A stretch of DNA of 64,000 nt from Larix kaempferi (taxonomy: Eukaryota; Streptophyta; Pinopsida; Pinales; Pinaceae), in NCBI GenBank assembly GCA_027924585.1, contig BSBM01000252.1, forward strand, positions 3,782,001-3,846,000. The letters are read 5' to 3'. This document shows, one piece after another, positions 34,767-47,050 of this stretch; position 1 is the stretch's first letter; the number at the start of each line of letters is the position of its first letter. A model generated the notes under the pieces. That model was not told where the DNA came from. It ran no database searches and saw only the letters and a program-made list of their open reading frames with translations. Position numbers and translations under genes: made by a program.

Positions 34767-35791
34767 GTTACACCAAAATGTCATCACCTTTGTGCAAGTG
34801 TCACAAGTGTCGCAAGTGTTGCAAGTGTCGTCGTCATGACCTAGTGTCATCATCATGACCATTGCAAGTACCGTTATTATGACCAAGTGTTTTCATCATG
34901 ACCGTTGTGATAATGTCGTCATCTTGACCATTGTGTAAACTCTTTGCTATTATACCTAAACTCATTTAAGAGTAAAAAAATATCCCTGAAGTTTCCCATG
35001 ACTGGAGGGCTTAACTGACCTACTTTTCAAGGTCGTCGTAGTCTTCCCTTGTGCAACATGCGACGTCGCAGGTTGTCCTAATGCAACATGTGACGATGTC
35101 AGTTATTTGGATAAAAGAGTATCTTCGAGCCCATTCTCGAAGATGAGTGATGTGGAGGCCTATCCCTAGGTTCTAGGTGAGGTGGCATTTCGGTTCCTAA
35201 CCTTATGGCAAGATCCCTTAACCATCTCCCCCTAATCCTCAACTTACCCTATCTCTTTAGCCCTATATAAACACCCACTCTCTCCATGGGAGGGGGGAAG
35301 GTCTATGGTACCCTTATGCTGGTAGAACCCATATTGGTGATTGGGAAGCTTGTACCATCTTGGAGACATGGCTTGGACATGTTGGATGGAAGATGCGACG
35401 TTGAGGCTTTGGTTGTAGCTTCATCCTTTCTATGTATTCCCACATTTTTATAAAGTTAATATAATCTCTTTCCATAAATTTTGTCTCATTGATGATGTTT
35501 AGAACTTTCTTCCTCAACTGTTAGTTTAGATCAGTTATTGTTTAGATATCTTGTACTAATTGTATCATTTCCATATTGTCCTGACAGGTCTTGTAGCTGG
35601 AGATCTGATGATCGCGAGACTTGGAGCAACAACAAGGAGAAGGATCTACGATCTGAAAGGTATGATATCTAAGTACTTGATCTGTAACTAGATCTAGGAA
35701 ATGAGTTTTGTATTCTGTATTGTTTGTTCTAGACTCACATTGAGCTAGGGAGATCCGGCTCACGTCCGCTCGGGTGGATTGTTCGTTAACA
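34767..35791 (+). repeat. Element F 5' LTR
   Basis: 1025 bp matching 49742-50767, very similar. The TATA box CTATATAAAC (about 35263-35272) is kept in the 3' LTR (about 50239-50249). The start has short GTG/GTC-rich repeats (AAGTGTCACAAGTGTCGCAAGTGTTGC). Confidence 0.95.
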
Positions 35792-35794
35792 AAT

Positions 35795-35812
35795 TTGGCG
35801 ACCATATTGGGG
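35795..35812 (+). other. Element F primer-binding site
   Basis: TTGGCGACCATATTGGGG lies a few bases after the LTR. The TGGCGACC start resembles the Arg-tRNA type primer sites of Ogre/Tat elements; this assignment is from memory. Confidence 0.55.
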
Positions 35813-37468
35813 AAGAACATTGTTGTTTTCAATATGAATGTCAGTTTTAGTTGATTTCTTTTCCAAGCCATCTCTTTGGCCATTTTCGTCTTAGGCCCTT
35901 TCACCATCAGATCTTTGCTTTGAAGAGTCTGATTTCCTTCCTTTGAGTTTGTACTTCTCATTGGCAGACCTTTTTATGCTCATTATCTGGAGAATTGGTT
36001 CATTTTTGGACTTAGCTCTCTCCTGTCGCACCTGGTCAGTGTACCCAAAGCAACATTGTGTTGTTTTTTATCTCTGTTCTTTGCCTATTAGTATGTCATC
36101 GCAACCCTTCCATTGGTATACTGCGACGTCGTCACACTTCCCGCACTAGTGAACTACAACGTTGCACTGTGCATAAGCACAAAGTGCACCAATCTGCCAT
36201 TTTCTTCCGTACATGCACCTTTTCTCCATTTTTTATTTGAGTTTTGGTTTTTGTACAGACTCCTCTGCACTGTACCTTCCAGGTAGAGCCCCTTTTGTCT
36301 AGCAGTGTTTTGTTTGGCTTGTTTGTATTGGTTTTTGGGTCTTTTGAGTTTTGGATTCATTTTTGGCCCCTTGATTAAAAACTAGTGTTTTGCTTGCATT
36401 TTTAAGCGAAATGGGTTCTATTTTTAAGTGAAATGGGTTCTATTTAAGAAATCGTGCATTCTTCAGTCGTTTTGACCCATCTCAAGGTTTTGAGATCATT
36501 TTTTGGTTTGGTGTGATTGGCTTGTTTTAAAGACTTGAAGAGTATGGGATGTCCATGTCTTTTTGAGCCTCTCTTTCATGGGTTATGCATCTTGTTTCCC
36601 TTACATGCTGAGCTATTAAATCATTTTTGGAAAAGATTGATTCTTTGTCTCCACTTTAGTTCAAAGAAAAGCTTGATTTTGTCACTCTTTTGCTATATTC
36701 ATGAAATTGGAAAACATAAGTATTCTTCTTGCTTTAATTTGATCATTTGGCATTTTTGGTCTTACACTCATAGGAAGAAGAAAGGCTTGTTTCAGTTTTG
36801 TGTGCATTTGAGTTAGATAAGATTGTTTAAGTGCTTATCTTTGTCTTGCATTTGATTGGAAACGTTTGTGGAATCCTTCTTTCCGTAGCTTAGATGTGTC
36901 TTCTTCAAGTGTAAAAAGATAGGAAATGAGTTATTATTATTCCATTTGGTAGATTTTGAGCCTTTCTTGAGTGCCTTTGAGTTGTTTGGGTGCTTGCCAT
37001 TTTTCTTTGGGAATTTCAGAATGATTAGAGTGTTGTAGATATTCTCTCACTTTCTGTATATAGATATGAAAAGCGTTTAGTTATCAAGTTCCATTTTTGA
37101 TACATGCATTTGAAAATTGAAAGTGCTTCATCATTTTGTCTTATACATTGTTAATATTAGCTGCATCTTTCATTTTCTTTACGCTTTTTGGCTGATTAGT
37201 GCAAAAAGTTAGAATTATTGCACTCTAGGAAAGAATTCTTCTTTTTGCTACTACTTAAGTACTTTTGGTTTGAAAGAAAAAATATCTCTCCTTACCTTAA
37301 GTAGTTTTCATTGAAAAGGAAAGGAAAATGTGCATTATCATGTAGTTGAGGATTGCATTATGTTTACATTTATGTACTCACCTCATGCATTCACCTAACC
37401 GTACAAGATAAAATTAACGCTAGCTTAGGTTAAAATCATTTAGTAACTGTGTGTAAGTTAGAGACATG
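35813..37468 (+). other. Element F leader, first part
   Basis: T-rich non-coding stretch with a short duplication (GCGAAATGGGTTCTATTTTTAAG, about 36406-36445). Open frames are short and show no domain. It continues after element E at 44184. Confidence 0.6.
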
Positions 37469-38073
37469 TGTTGAGATATTGTATCTTCTAAGAATATTAT
37501 ATTTGTACTTTATTATTCTGGAGATGTTTCATTCCTCCGTGAATATCTTATTGTATATCCGGAGATGTTTATTCCTCCGTCGGAATATGGTAACTTGGGT
37601 TATTAGACTTCCCTAGTGGGGGTCGGCCCTGTATGTATTATGTGGGTCAAAGGGTTGTTAGACCACCATAGTGGGGTCGGCCCAATTAGTTGTAATGGGG
37701 TATTTAACCCAATGGTTAAATACGAGCCTACATGATTTGTGTAAAAGACAAGTCGGAGTAGTGTATAAATAGAGGAGGTGTATTCCTCATTTAACACACA
37801 CTCACTCACTTGAGAGTGGCACACTTATGGAGGAGAGGTATGCTATGGTGGAGGAGGATATCATGTCTTTGGTTTGCATATTTATATATTGCTGGTAATC
37901 TATATTGAGGAAGCTTTGCTGGGTTTTCTACCCCATGAGGGTTTCCCAGGATAAATCTGTGTCTCTTGTGTTTATGTTGTGCTTGTTGTTTCTTCAGTGA
38001 TCCTGTATATGCTATTATTGTGAAATGGAATGTAATGCTGCTATTTTCTATCTCAGCATATTAAATCTTAACA
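37469..38073 (+). repeat. Element E 5' LTR
   Basis: 605 bp matching 43579-44183 with roughly 3 percent hand-counted differences. TATAAATAG at about 37764 leads into GAGGA-GGTGTAT-TCCTC. Confidence 0.95.
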
Positions 38074-38085
38074 TGGTATCAGAGC
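38074..38085 (+). other. Element E primer-binding site (initiator Met tRNA)
   Basis: TGGTATCAGAGC directly after the 5' LTR. Confidence 0.95.
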
Positions 38086-40635
38086 TAACCTGAAGGAAGG
38101 CAATGTATGGCACTTACGACACTTGCTTCACTTGCGACAATTTGAAGGTTTGGGTTTTAAATAGCAAAAACCAGTCATCGTGGAACTTTCGCTATAAATC
38201 CATTTCTGGGAAGGTTCAAGATCGAAAAAGTTTACAGGTCTAAGATGACATCCCCAGGTACCTTGTGTCCAAAGGAAACCCTCCGATTCGTTGTACTTTG
38301 TGATTTATGATCAGTACAAGTTAGGGTTTCTGCCTCTTCCAGATCTCAGTCAAAATCAGGTGACCTTGGAAAAAAGGTCATAACTTGGGCTAGAAAGCTC
38401 CAAATGAAATTTCATAAAAAGTGACAGGTAGTACACAGACTGCAATATCTTAGGAAACGTTTTCAGAGGCCGAAGTTGAACCAGTGACACGTGGCACGCC
38501 GTACAAGTTCACTCTCATGTTTTATCCCATAAAAAGGTCATGTTGCGAAACTTGTCATAACTCTCTCTCAGAAAATCCAATTGAGGTCAGACCTATTGGG
38601 ATGGAAATATGACAGGTCAGGATACCACAAAAAAAAATTTCAGACCCTTTGGAGCGACAAGTTCAGAGTTATAGCAGAAACAATCAGGTACATATTTATG
38701 TCAAAATAGAATTATTTTTGGAGCACCTTCATTCATGGCTTCCGGAATTTAGGGTTTCGGAGAAAGTTAGAATTTTTGGAATCAAAATCCACAGCTGAAT
38801 GATACTCAGGAAAATTGAAATTTATAGATCAAGATCGAATTTTTTGGTTGGGTAGAAGACCGGGCTTGATCAAACCCCAGTTCGGGATTTTGATCGGAAA
38901 AATGGAAAATTAGGGCTTCAGCCAAAGTTGGAATTTTTGAAGTCTGTAACCACGTCTGGAAGCTCCTCAAAAAAATAAGAGTTTAGAGCCTTGGATCAAA
39001 CCTTTTGATTGGGCATAAGGGTGGGCTTCACCAACCCTAGTTCGGGATCCTATCCAGAAGATCCAGAAGTTTCGAAGGCAATTTTGAGGGGTCAAATTTT
39101 GGAGATTTCAAAATTGAAGTATGCTAGTTTGATCAGCTCAGCAAGACACATCCTTCCATCCATTCAGAAGTGTGAAAGTCAAAGATTGAATTTTTAGGAT
39201 TTCTCTAGCAAACCCTAATCAAGCTCCAGATCAAGTTTCAGGGGGAGTTGAGGCTAAGGCCTTACATAAGAAGACTACAAGAAGTCTCGATAGGTATGAC
39301 TTAAGGAGGTTCAGGTATGTCTTGAAATTTGATTCTTGATTAAGTTCATAATGTGTTTGTCTTCATATTATTTATTAGTACAATCTTGATTAATGTTAGA
39401 ATTGTCTTATCACCCTAGTAACAGTATGAATGCATGTGAATGATCGAAGACATTCATTGATTAGGGCTATATGATTGTACTAATGCATTATGGTGTTGTA
39501 TGAGGTTGATGTTGTCTGCTAACAAGATACAGGTACATCACGAAAGACAAATCAAGTTCCATGACCATGACAACATGAAGACAAAGACTCATCCATAATA
39601 TTTGTTCTACTTACAAGGTATGTATTACTTTGTTATATTATGCTTAACCTATGAGATATGCCGGTTCTAGCACAAGATCTCTAAATCATTGAAGAGAACA
39701 AAGAAGATATTGTTTAGGTATGTTAGACATAACTAAGCAGGTATACTAATCCAAGTATGTTTTCCTATGTCAAGTTAGAATCTTACCTTGTGTTAGGATC
39801 CCTTATATAAGTATACTTGGTATGATTGGTTATGCTTATTCATAAAGTTAGTAATCAAGGGTTTATGCATATTATGTCTCTTATCTTGATGATTTAACTA
39901 ACCAGAAGAGTACTATGATCAAACAAGAATATGCATGAATAAAAGAAAACTTCCTTGAAACCCTGAATACTAATGATCGTGACTATACATATTCAAATAT
40001 TATTTAGAATTATAATATTTATAATATACTAATGAATGTATGTTTGTGTATGAGATCATGAGGATGACAACTAGTGCACACTTGAGCATGCACAGTGGTA
40101 CAGAATGAATAGAAGTTCAAAAGACATATAGAAGATCAAGCGGGAGGCAACCACACAAACATAAAAAGATAAGTATTTGAGTTGTTATTTGAAATAGTAA
40201 ATGATATTGCTTGTATGCATATTTGTATTCCTAGAATATATCATGCGGAGTGTAAACATTCATAGAGCATTGAACAATATACTACTAATATGCATATGAT
40301 TGGTAAGTTGGACAAACATTCCATTATTGCTTGTCTAGAATGAAACCTCTTTGCTGACATGCTGAGAGAAGTGCACACTCTCGATAGTATGTTCTGGTAG
40401 AGATGGAAGGCATCTAGATAGCCACTGTATGCATACAAGATATGGAAAAGTGTTGTGCCAAAGTATTAGTCAAGATAGTTGCATAACTATGTAAATGATA
40501 TCTGTATGCATAATAGGTTATCATGTCAACATGATTTCATGATTATGAAGTATTACTAATCATGTACTTAATTTTGATTTGTAGGAAGATCATGAAGAAT
40601 GATGGACACCGAACAAGTGATGGATGTTCAACAAA
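38086..40635 (+). other. Element E leader and non-coding centre
   Basis: About 2.5 kb where gag, protease and integrase would be expected. To about 39250 it resembles an expanded version of the C leader (TTTTTGGTTGGGTAGAAGACCGGG, repeated TTGGAATTTTTGAA). From 39250 to 40635 it is AT-rich with no domain. No coding potential seen. Confidence 0.6.
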
Positions 40636-41990
40636 AATATTTTCAAATCAAACAAAATATAGAAGGCTCATGGCTAGAAGATTCTCTTAGAAAGAGAAAG
40701 AGAATCATGACAAGATGTTTGCTCCAAGTGGATAGATAAGACCATTCTCTTAATGGTGTAATTAAAGAAGAAGTGTGATTCAAGTTTTGTATGGGTACCC
40801 AGGATTGGTAGTCAATTGATGAGCTTAAAGATCATCTTGGGTGATGTGGATCTCAACCTTTGCTACAAGGTTGAATATGGCTTCTATACACAAACGAAAT
40901 GGATGCAAGAAGGAACTCACCACAGAGTTCAAATGATATTGAGGCTCATATCAGTAGACCCATCTGACGAGAGATGGCAGAGATAGATATGCAGAAGATC
41001 ATTCAATGCAGAGTGTGAATGAATGAGAATTGACAGCTTCTTGACAAAGCTTGGGCTTTACCAGAAGTAAAGCTAATCCTAGCCTTTACCTTAAGGTTGT
41101 GGATGATGAACCTATCATACCATTATTGTATGAGGATGATCTATTTCCGACAAGGAATGAGAAACAGAAATGAAAATGAAAGATCTCAGATTGATGCATT
41201 ACTTCCTAGGTATGGAAGTATGGCAAGGCTCAGAAGGAATTTTTCTCAACCAGAGAAAATATGCCGATAAATATTAAAAGGACTTGATGTGTTGGAATGG
41301 CCACTCTCATGGATTCCAAATTGAAGCTGTTAGCGGATGACTCTTCAGAGTTAGTGGATATAACTCTGTACAGACAAATTATTGGGTCATTGATGTATCT
41401 AATAAATACTAGGTCAGATATATGCTTTGCTGTGAATACCTTGAGTCAGTATCTAGTGGAAACTAGATGTATTCACCTATTAGTTGCAAAGCATGTGATC
41501 AGGTACCTAAAGGATACGATAGACTTTGATCTATGCTATCTTAGAGATCATGACTTCAGATGGCTACACAGATGTTGATTGAGCAGAAAGTGTATCAGAT
41601 AGGAAGAGCACATCGAGAAGATGTTATTGTCTGGGATCAACCATGATCTTATGGTTTAGAAGGAAGCAGTCTAGTGTGGCTCTTAGCACAAGAAGAATAT
41701 ATGGCTGCTTGCTCTACTAAGTTATGAAGCAGTATGGCTTCAGGATTGTTTGACTTAGAGATAGACCCAACTATGATCCTGTGTGACAAACAGAGTTGTA
41801 TCAAGATGGCAGAGAATCTAGTGTTCCAAGATATGGTGCAGAAAGGAACTAAAAGTTTGAATTTGTAACAAGTTACCCATGTACTAACCAAACTTCTACT
41901 GATCCGATGTACTATCCAAACCTCTACCTCAAGTGAACAAGTTGCCGATGTACTAACCAAACCTCTACCTCAAGTAAAGTTTTTCGAGAC
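40636..41990 (+). pseudogene. Element E pol remnant (RT to RNase H)
   Basis: Fragments align in order with pol of element C: a trace of the RT core near 40660-40740, then the thumb and connection. An open stretch at 41297-41578 contains LVDITLYRQIIGSLMYL and TRSDICFAVNTLSQYLVE. RNase H follows in broken frames (SDRKSTS-like and CDKQS-like) to the end near 41990. Frames shift repeatedly and stops are frequent. The YVDD box is degraded (YEDD-like at about 41128). Confidence 0.8.
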
Positions 41991-42169
41991 AAGCTTGGTG
42001 TAGTTCAGAAGGACTCTCCTCGAAAGGGAGAGTGATGTGGTCACTTATGATGAGATTGCCTTCATTGACAAAAAGGTCGATGATGTGGTTACCTATATTG
42101 GTGATGCCAATAGAGAGGTTGGTGGATGGTCCTTAGACAGGGTCTAAGTTGACAAGGGAATTGCATCAT

Positions 42170-42750
42170 CCTTGAACACATGTTCTAAAAGGATCCGTAG
42201 ACAAGATGTCTCCGAGAATAAAATCCTGAATGAACAGGTAAGAGGATTGGATCGTCCTCGGACTTTGGTCCTATGAATTGAGCCATAGACAAGATGTCTC
42301 CGAGAATAAAATCCTGATTGAATAGGTAAGGGGATTGGATCGTCCTCGGACTTTGGTCCTATGAATTGAGTCGTAGACAAGACGTCTCCAAGAATAAAAT
42401 CCTGAATGAACAGGTAAGGGGATTGGATCGTCCTCGGACTTTGGTCTTATGAATTGCGCCGTAGACAAGATGTCTCCGAGAATAAAATTCTGAATGAACA
42501 GGTAAGGGGATTGGATCGTCCTCAGACTTTGGTCCTATGAATTGAGCCATAGACAAGATGTCTCTGAGAATAAAATCCTGAATGAACAGGTAAGGGGATT
42601 GGATCATCCTCGGACTTTGGTCCTATGAATTGAGCCGTAGACAAGATGTCTCCGAGAATAAAATCCTGAATGAACAGGTAAGGGGATTGGATCGTCCTCA
42701 GACTTTGGTCCTTTGAATTGAGTCGTAGACATGAGGTCTCCGAGAATTGA
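42170..42750 (+). repeat. 88-bp tandem repeat, about six and a half copies
   Basis: Unit starts (GGATTGGATCGTCCTCGGAC) at 42244, 42332, 42420, 42508, 42596 and 42684. It contains GAATTGAGCCGTAGACAAG, ATGTCTCCGAGAATAAAATC and CCTGAATGAACAGGTAAG. Open minus-strand frames across it are artefacts. It is homologous to the 86-bp unit of element C. Confidence 0.93.
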
Positions 42751-42950
42751 ATGATAGGACTGGATCATCCCTGGACCTCAGTTCAAAAGGTACATGATAG
42801 GACTGGATCGTCCCTGGACCTCGGTTCAAAAGGTACATGATAGGACTGGATCATCCCTGGACCTCGGTTCAAAAGGTACATGGTAGGACTGGATCGTCCT
42901 TGAACCTCAGTTCAAAAGGTACATGACAGGATTGCATCATCCATGGACCT
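42750..42950 (+). repeat. ~43-bp tandem repeat, four to five copies
   Basis: Unit GATAGGACTGGATC(A/G)TCCCTGG with ACCTCGGTTCAAAAGGTACAT. Confidence 0.9.
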
Positions 42951-43019
42951 ATGTCCTAAAGAGAGCAGGATTGATCATCCTGTATTATGATCGTGTGTGT
43001 TGCAGGGTATGCTGCTTGA

Positions 43020-43345
43020 TGATGTGTATACTTGTATCGGTGTGTATACTTGTATTTATGATGTGTGAATACTTGTATTGATGATGTGTATACTTGTATT
43101 GTGTGGATACTTGTATTGATGATGTGTATACTTGTATTGTGTGGATACTTGTATTGATGATGTGTATACTTGTATTGGTCTGGATACTAATACTGTTGAT
43201 CTAGATGACGATGTTGCTGATCGTATTGATCTAGATGACGATGCTATTGATCGTGTTGATCTAGATGACGATGATGCTGATCATGTTGATCTAGATGACG
43301 ATGTTGATGATCGTGTGATGACGATGCTGATGATCGTATGATGAC
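43020..43345 (+). repeat. Short tandem repeats at the 3' end of element E
   Basis: First a ~20-30-bp TGATGTGTATACTTGTATTG array, then a 30-bp GATCTAGATGACGATGTTGCTGATCGTGTT array, then two or three copies of the GATGATCGTGTGATGACGAT unit seen in element C. Confidence 0.85.
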
Positions 43346-43578
43346 GATGCTGACAATCATGAGGATTCAGATGTTGATGTTGCTGTAGCTGTTTGAGTGC
43401 TGCAGAAGATAAGGACTCATTACTGAAGATGTTGATGTTCCAGTATTGAATATGTTCCAGTAACTTGTTGAGTTACTGATGATGTTGAGAAAAGCTTCCA
43501 ATGATTTATAGATGTATCATGTTAATGACTCCTTGCTCCTACAAATGTTGTTATAATATCCTTCTCGTTAAGGGGGAG

Positions 43579-44183
43579 TGTTGAGATATTGTAACTTCTA
43601 AGAATATTATATTTGTACTTTATTATTCCGGAGATGTTTCATTCCTCCGTGAAGATCTTATTGTATATCCGGAGATGTTTATTCCTCCGTCGGAATATGG
43701 TAACTTGGGTTATTAGACTTCCCTAGTGGGGGTCGGCCCTGTATGTGTTATGTGGGTTAAAGGGTTGTTAGACCACCCTAGTGGGGTCAACCCAGTTAGT
43801 TGTAATGGGGTATTTAACCCAATGGTTAAATACGATCCTACATGATTTGTGTAAAAGACAAGTTGTAGTACTGTATAAATAGAGGAGGTGTATTCCTCAT
43901 TTAACACACACTCACTCACTTGAGAGTGGCACACTTGTGGAGGAGAGGTCTGCTATGGTGGACGAGGAGATCATGTCTTTGGTTTGCATCTTTGTATATT
44001 GCTGGTCATCTATATTGAGGAAGCTTTGTTGGGTTTTCTACCCCATGAGGGTTTCCCAGGATAAATCTGTGTCTCTTGTGTTTATGCTGTGCTTGTTGTT
44101 TCTTCAGTGATCCTGTATATGCTATTATTGTGAAATGGAATGTAATGCTACTATTTTCTGTCTTAGCATATTAAATCTTAACA
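43579..44183 (+). repeat. Element E 3' LTR
   Basis: 605 bp matching 37469-38073, preceded by TTAAGGGGGAG and followed by the ACATG target copy. Confidence 0.95.
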
Positions 44184-44760
44184 ACATGTTCCAGTGTCTT
44201 TAAGCATGGAAGCTGTTGTTATTTTCCAGCACTGTAGTCCGGGGGTATTGTAGTATTCCACGTACATCGGTATATCAAGCTCCTTCAAGTACCCACCAAG
44301 TACCATAATACGTACTTGGCGTATATCGAAGGGTGTATCACGAACTCGACACGTATATCGGAAGGTCTCGTGCCAACGATTATGCATTAGACAGCACCAC
44401 TACGGATTTGAGCTCCCACGTACCTTGCGTATATCGGGAGACACCATTAGGATTCCTGAAACCAACTGAGTTAACCATTTGGCCATCTTGGCAAAGCAAT
44501 ACACTGAGAACAGCACTTGGGGATATTAGCACACACGTACTATCCAGGTAATTGGGTATGCAGGCAAGGGTACGGTCCCAATCCTCCTTGTCGCGTCATA
44601 TTGTTGGACCCTGCAGTATATCGCGGTTTGCAATGCCTTGATAATCCCATGAGGTTCCAAACTTTGAATCCACTCCTATTCATACAGTTTGCTTGTTGCT
44701 TTTAGACTTGAGTAGTGTTTGATTTGTGTGGTACTTTAGAGACTCTTAGGAAGTTTAGAT
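44184..44760 (+). other. Element F leader, second part
   Basis: Resumes element F after E. It contains four spaced variants of a CGTAC(A/C/T)T...CGTATATCGG word (about 44260-44440). No coding domain. Confidence 0.5.
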
Positions 44761-46245
44761 ATGGAATATTCTTCCGAGACTACCAACCAAGAGGCCCCTT
44801 TCCAGGGTATGCCATTTGTTATTCCCCCTTGTGGAACTGTTGGTCCTCCCTTTATGGCTACGTTGAGTCTTCCTGAATTGACGATAGGATTACCAGTATG
44901 GTTATTCTCCAATCTAGTTACACCAAGTGCACCAATCGTGTCGGACCTAGGTCCTTCACCACATGAGCATCAATCTCATGATGACCCTTCTCCTTCTCCG
45001 TCGAAAGTTGAATTGGCTGCCATCTCTTCCTCTTCTCCTACTGAAAACTATGATGTTAGTAAGAAGGATGGTGTGAAGAAGAAGAAAGGGAAGATTAAAA
45101 AGAAGGAAGATAAGAAAGAGACCAAGCATCAACCATCTGCCTCCAATGGCACTCATTCTATGAGAACACCTCGTAAGCCAAAGTTCCCTTGCAAACTTTG
45201 CAAGGGTGATCACCTTCTCAAAAATTGTCCTAGTCTTTCCTGTGTGTCAGAAGTGTGGTCTAAAAACCCCAAACCGCTTGTATCGTCAACCTCTGACCAT
45301 CATGTTGACGATACTCCCTCGACCAGTGACCCATCGGTGAAGGGTCAGAAGGGTAGAGCTGCAGACCCTTGCTAGATATGCAAGGGAATGCATCGTACTT
45401 ACCTTTGTCCAAGCATGGATGAAGCTTCACTGTGGTTGGAAGATATTACTAGTTCTCAACAGGTGCTTCCAACAAGCAATAGTAAGTTGTCCCTCGACCC
45501 CCTACTGGTTGACCAAGTGGTCAATTCAATTTTATCTGTAATTGATCCCACTCTTCCTTCCAAGAGTGAGGTGATCGAGTTGCTGTCATCTCCACTCAAT
45601 CCCACTCTTTCATTGGAGAAAGTCCAGACTGAAGCAGTCACCATGACACAATCTTCGTCTCATTCTTATCTTCCAAGTGAGAGTGAATTGGAAACCGCTG
45701 ATGTTTTCCTAGTCAGTTCAGAATGTCCTAGGCAAGGGGAAACCCTGTCCATTTCTACAGGACCCCCTCCAAGTACTGAGGTCATTTCCTTTGATTGGAA
45801 TGGTCTAACAGAATCTCGTATTTCTTCGAGTATTCCTTTTCAAATATCTGTAAGAGTTTCCAATAAAGAAATATTTCATATGATAGTTGATGAGGGAGCT
45901 TCTATTAGTATTTTATCCTCAACCGCATGGAAAGCTATCGGTTCTCCTCAGCTTGTGCCAGTAACTGACCAGATTTTGGCTTTTAATAGAAGGCCTACCG
46001 GACCTTTAGGGATTCTCCCGCAGTTACCTACCACGTTGAGAAGTAAAATTGTTTATGATGATGTCATGGTTGTCCAAGGTCCTTTAGATTTCAATATGCT
46101 CCTTGGACGTGATTATGTCTATGCTATGAAAGCTATAGTTTCCACGCTCTTTCGAGTGATGTATTTTCCTCATCATGGGAATATTGTGACCATTGATCAG
46201 CTTTCCTTCGTGACACCCACTCATGATATGAATCCTAGTCATTAG
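44761..46245 (+). pseudogene. Element F Gag-like protein with zinc knuckles and protease-like domain
   Basis: The ATG at 44761 opens 204 codons, then a TAG at 45373, then the same frame runs on to 46245. The N-terminus is Pro-rich and disordered, followed by a Lys/Glu-rich basic run (KKKKGKIKKKEDKK). Zinc knuckle one is CKLCKGDHLLKNC. Knuckle two (C-stop-I-CKGMHRTYLC) contains the TAG, so the stop is a mutation within a CX2CX4HX4C motif. The C-terminal domain is protease-like: FHMIVDEGASISILSSTAW and FNMLLGRDYVYAMKA. The active-site triad reads D-E-G instead of D-S/T-G. No RT follows. Confidence 0.75.
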
Positions 46246-46299
46246 ACTTCCCTGAATGTTCCACATGTTTTAGTGGTTTCTTCCCCCTGAGGATGGGGG

Positions 46300-47050
46300 G
46301 TACGAGCACAGTTTATGTTATGTTTCAAGCTCATTAAAAAATGAAACCAACCCCTCTAAGCAAAGTTTATCTTTGGTTTCAAGGTTGCATAAAAATGAAA
46401 CCATCCCTACGAGCATAGTTCCCGTTCTATGTCAAGCTCGTTAAAAAATGAAATAGGTTCCTACGAGCATAGTTTATGTTCTATTTCAAGCTCGTTAAAA
46501 AATGAAACCAACCTTCAAGCAAAGTTTCTCTTTGATTTCAAGCTTGCATAAAAATGAAACCATTTCATATGAGCATAGTTCCCATTCTATGTCAAGCTCG
46601 TTAAAAAATGAAATAGGTTCCTACGAGCACGGTATATGTTATGTTTCAAGCTCGTTAAACAATAAAACCAACCACCCTAACAAAGTTTCCCTTTGGTTTC
46701 AAGCTTGCATAAAAATGAAACCAATCCATTTGAGCACAGTTTTATTCTATCTCAAGCTCATTAAAAAATGAAATAGACCCCTCTAAGCATAGTTTACCTT
46801 TGGTTTCAGGCTTGCAAAAAAATGAAACCAATCCACTTGAGCATAGTTTTATTCCATTTCAAGCTCGTTAAAAAATAAGATGGGCCCCCTCGAGCATAGT
46901 TTTATTCCATTTCAAGCTCGTTAAAAAATAAGATGGGCCCCCTCGAGCATAGTTTTATTCCATTTCAAGATTGTTAAAAAATAAGATGGGCCCCCTCAAG
47001 CATAGTTATTGTCTATTTCAAGCTTGTGTAAAAATGAAATAGATCTCCCT
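46300..47050 (+). repeat. Hairpin tandem array of element F, ~55-bp unit
   Basis: Roughly fourteen units of the form GAGCATAGTT...TTTCAAGCTCGTTAAAAAATGAAA. The TTTCA and TGAAA words pair. In several units the flanking bases change on both sides: GGTTTCA/TGAAACC (46387, 46697, 46801) and CTATTTCA/TGAAATAG (47023). Other units carry mismatches. Confidence 0.85.

Larger units (their letters stand above)
37469..44183 (+). mobile_element. Element E: decayed Ty1/copia element related to C
   Basis: Two 605-bp LTRs (37469-38073, 43579-44183), TGTTGAGATATTG...AAATCTTAACA, with a perfect ACATG duplication on both sides. An initiator-Met primer site lies at 38074 and the tract AAGGGGGAG before 43579. 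LTRs share blocks with those of C (GAGATGTTTCATTCCTCCG, TATAAATAGAGGAGGTG). Only the RT-RNase H end of pol is recognisable, and gag and integrase are missing. The 3' region again consists of tandem arrays like those of C. Confidence 0.95.

Noticed and set aside
46300-47050. Possible CRISPR-like array
   Set aside because: Spacing and spacer-like parts vary by drift of one unit, the repeats are self-complementary retroelement sequence, and the context is a plant LTR element.
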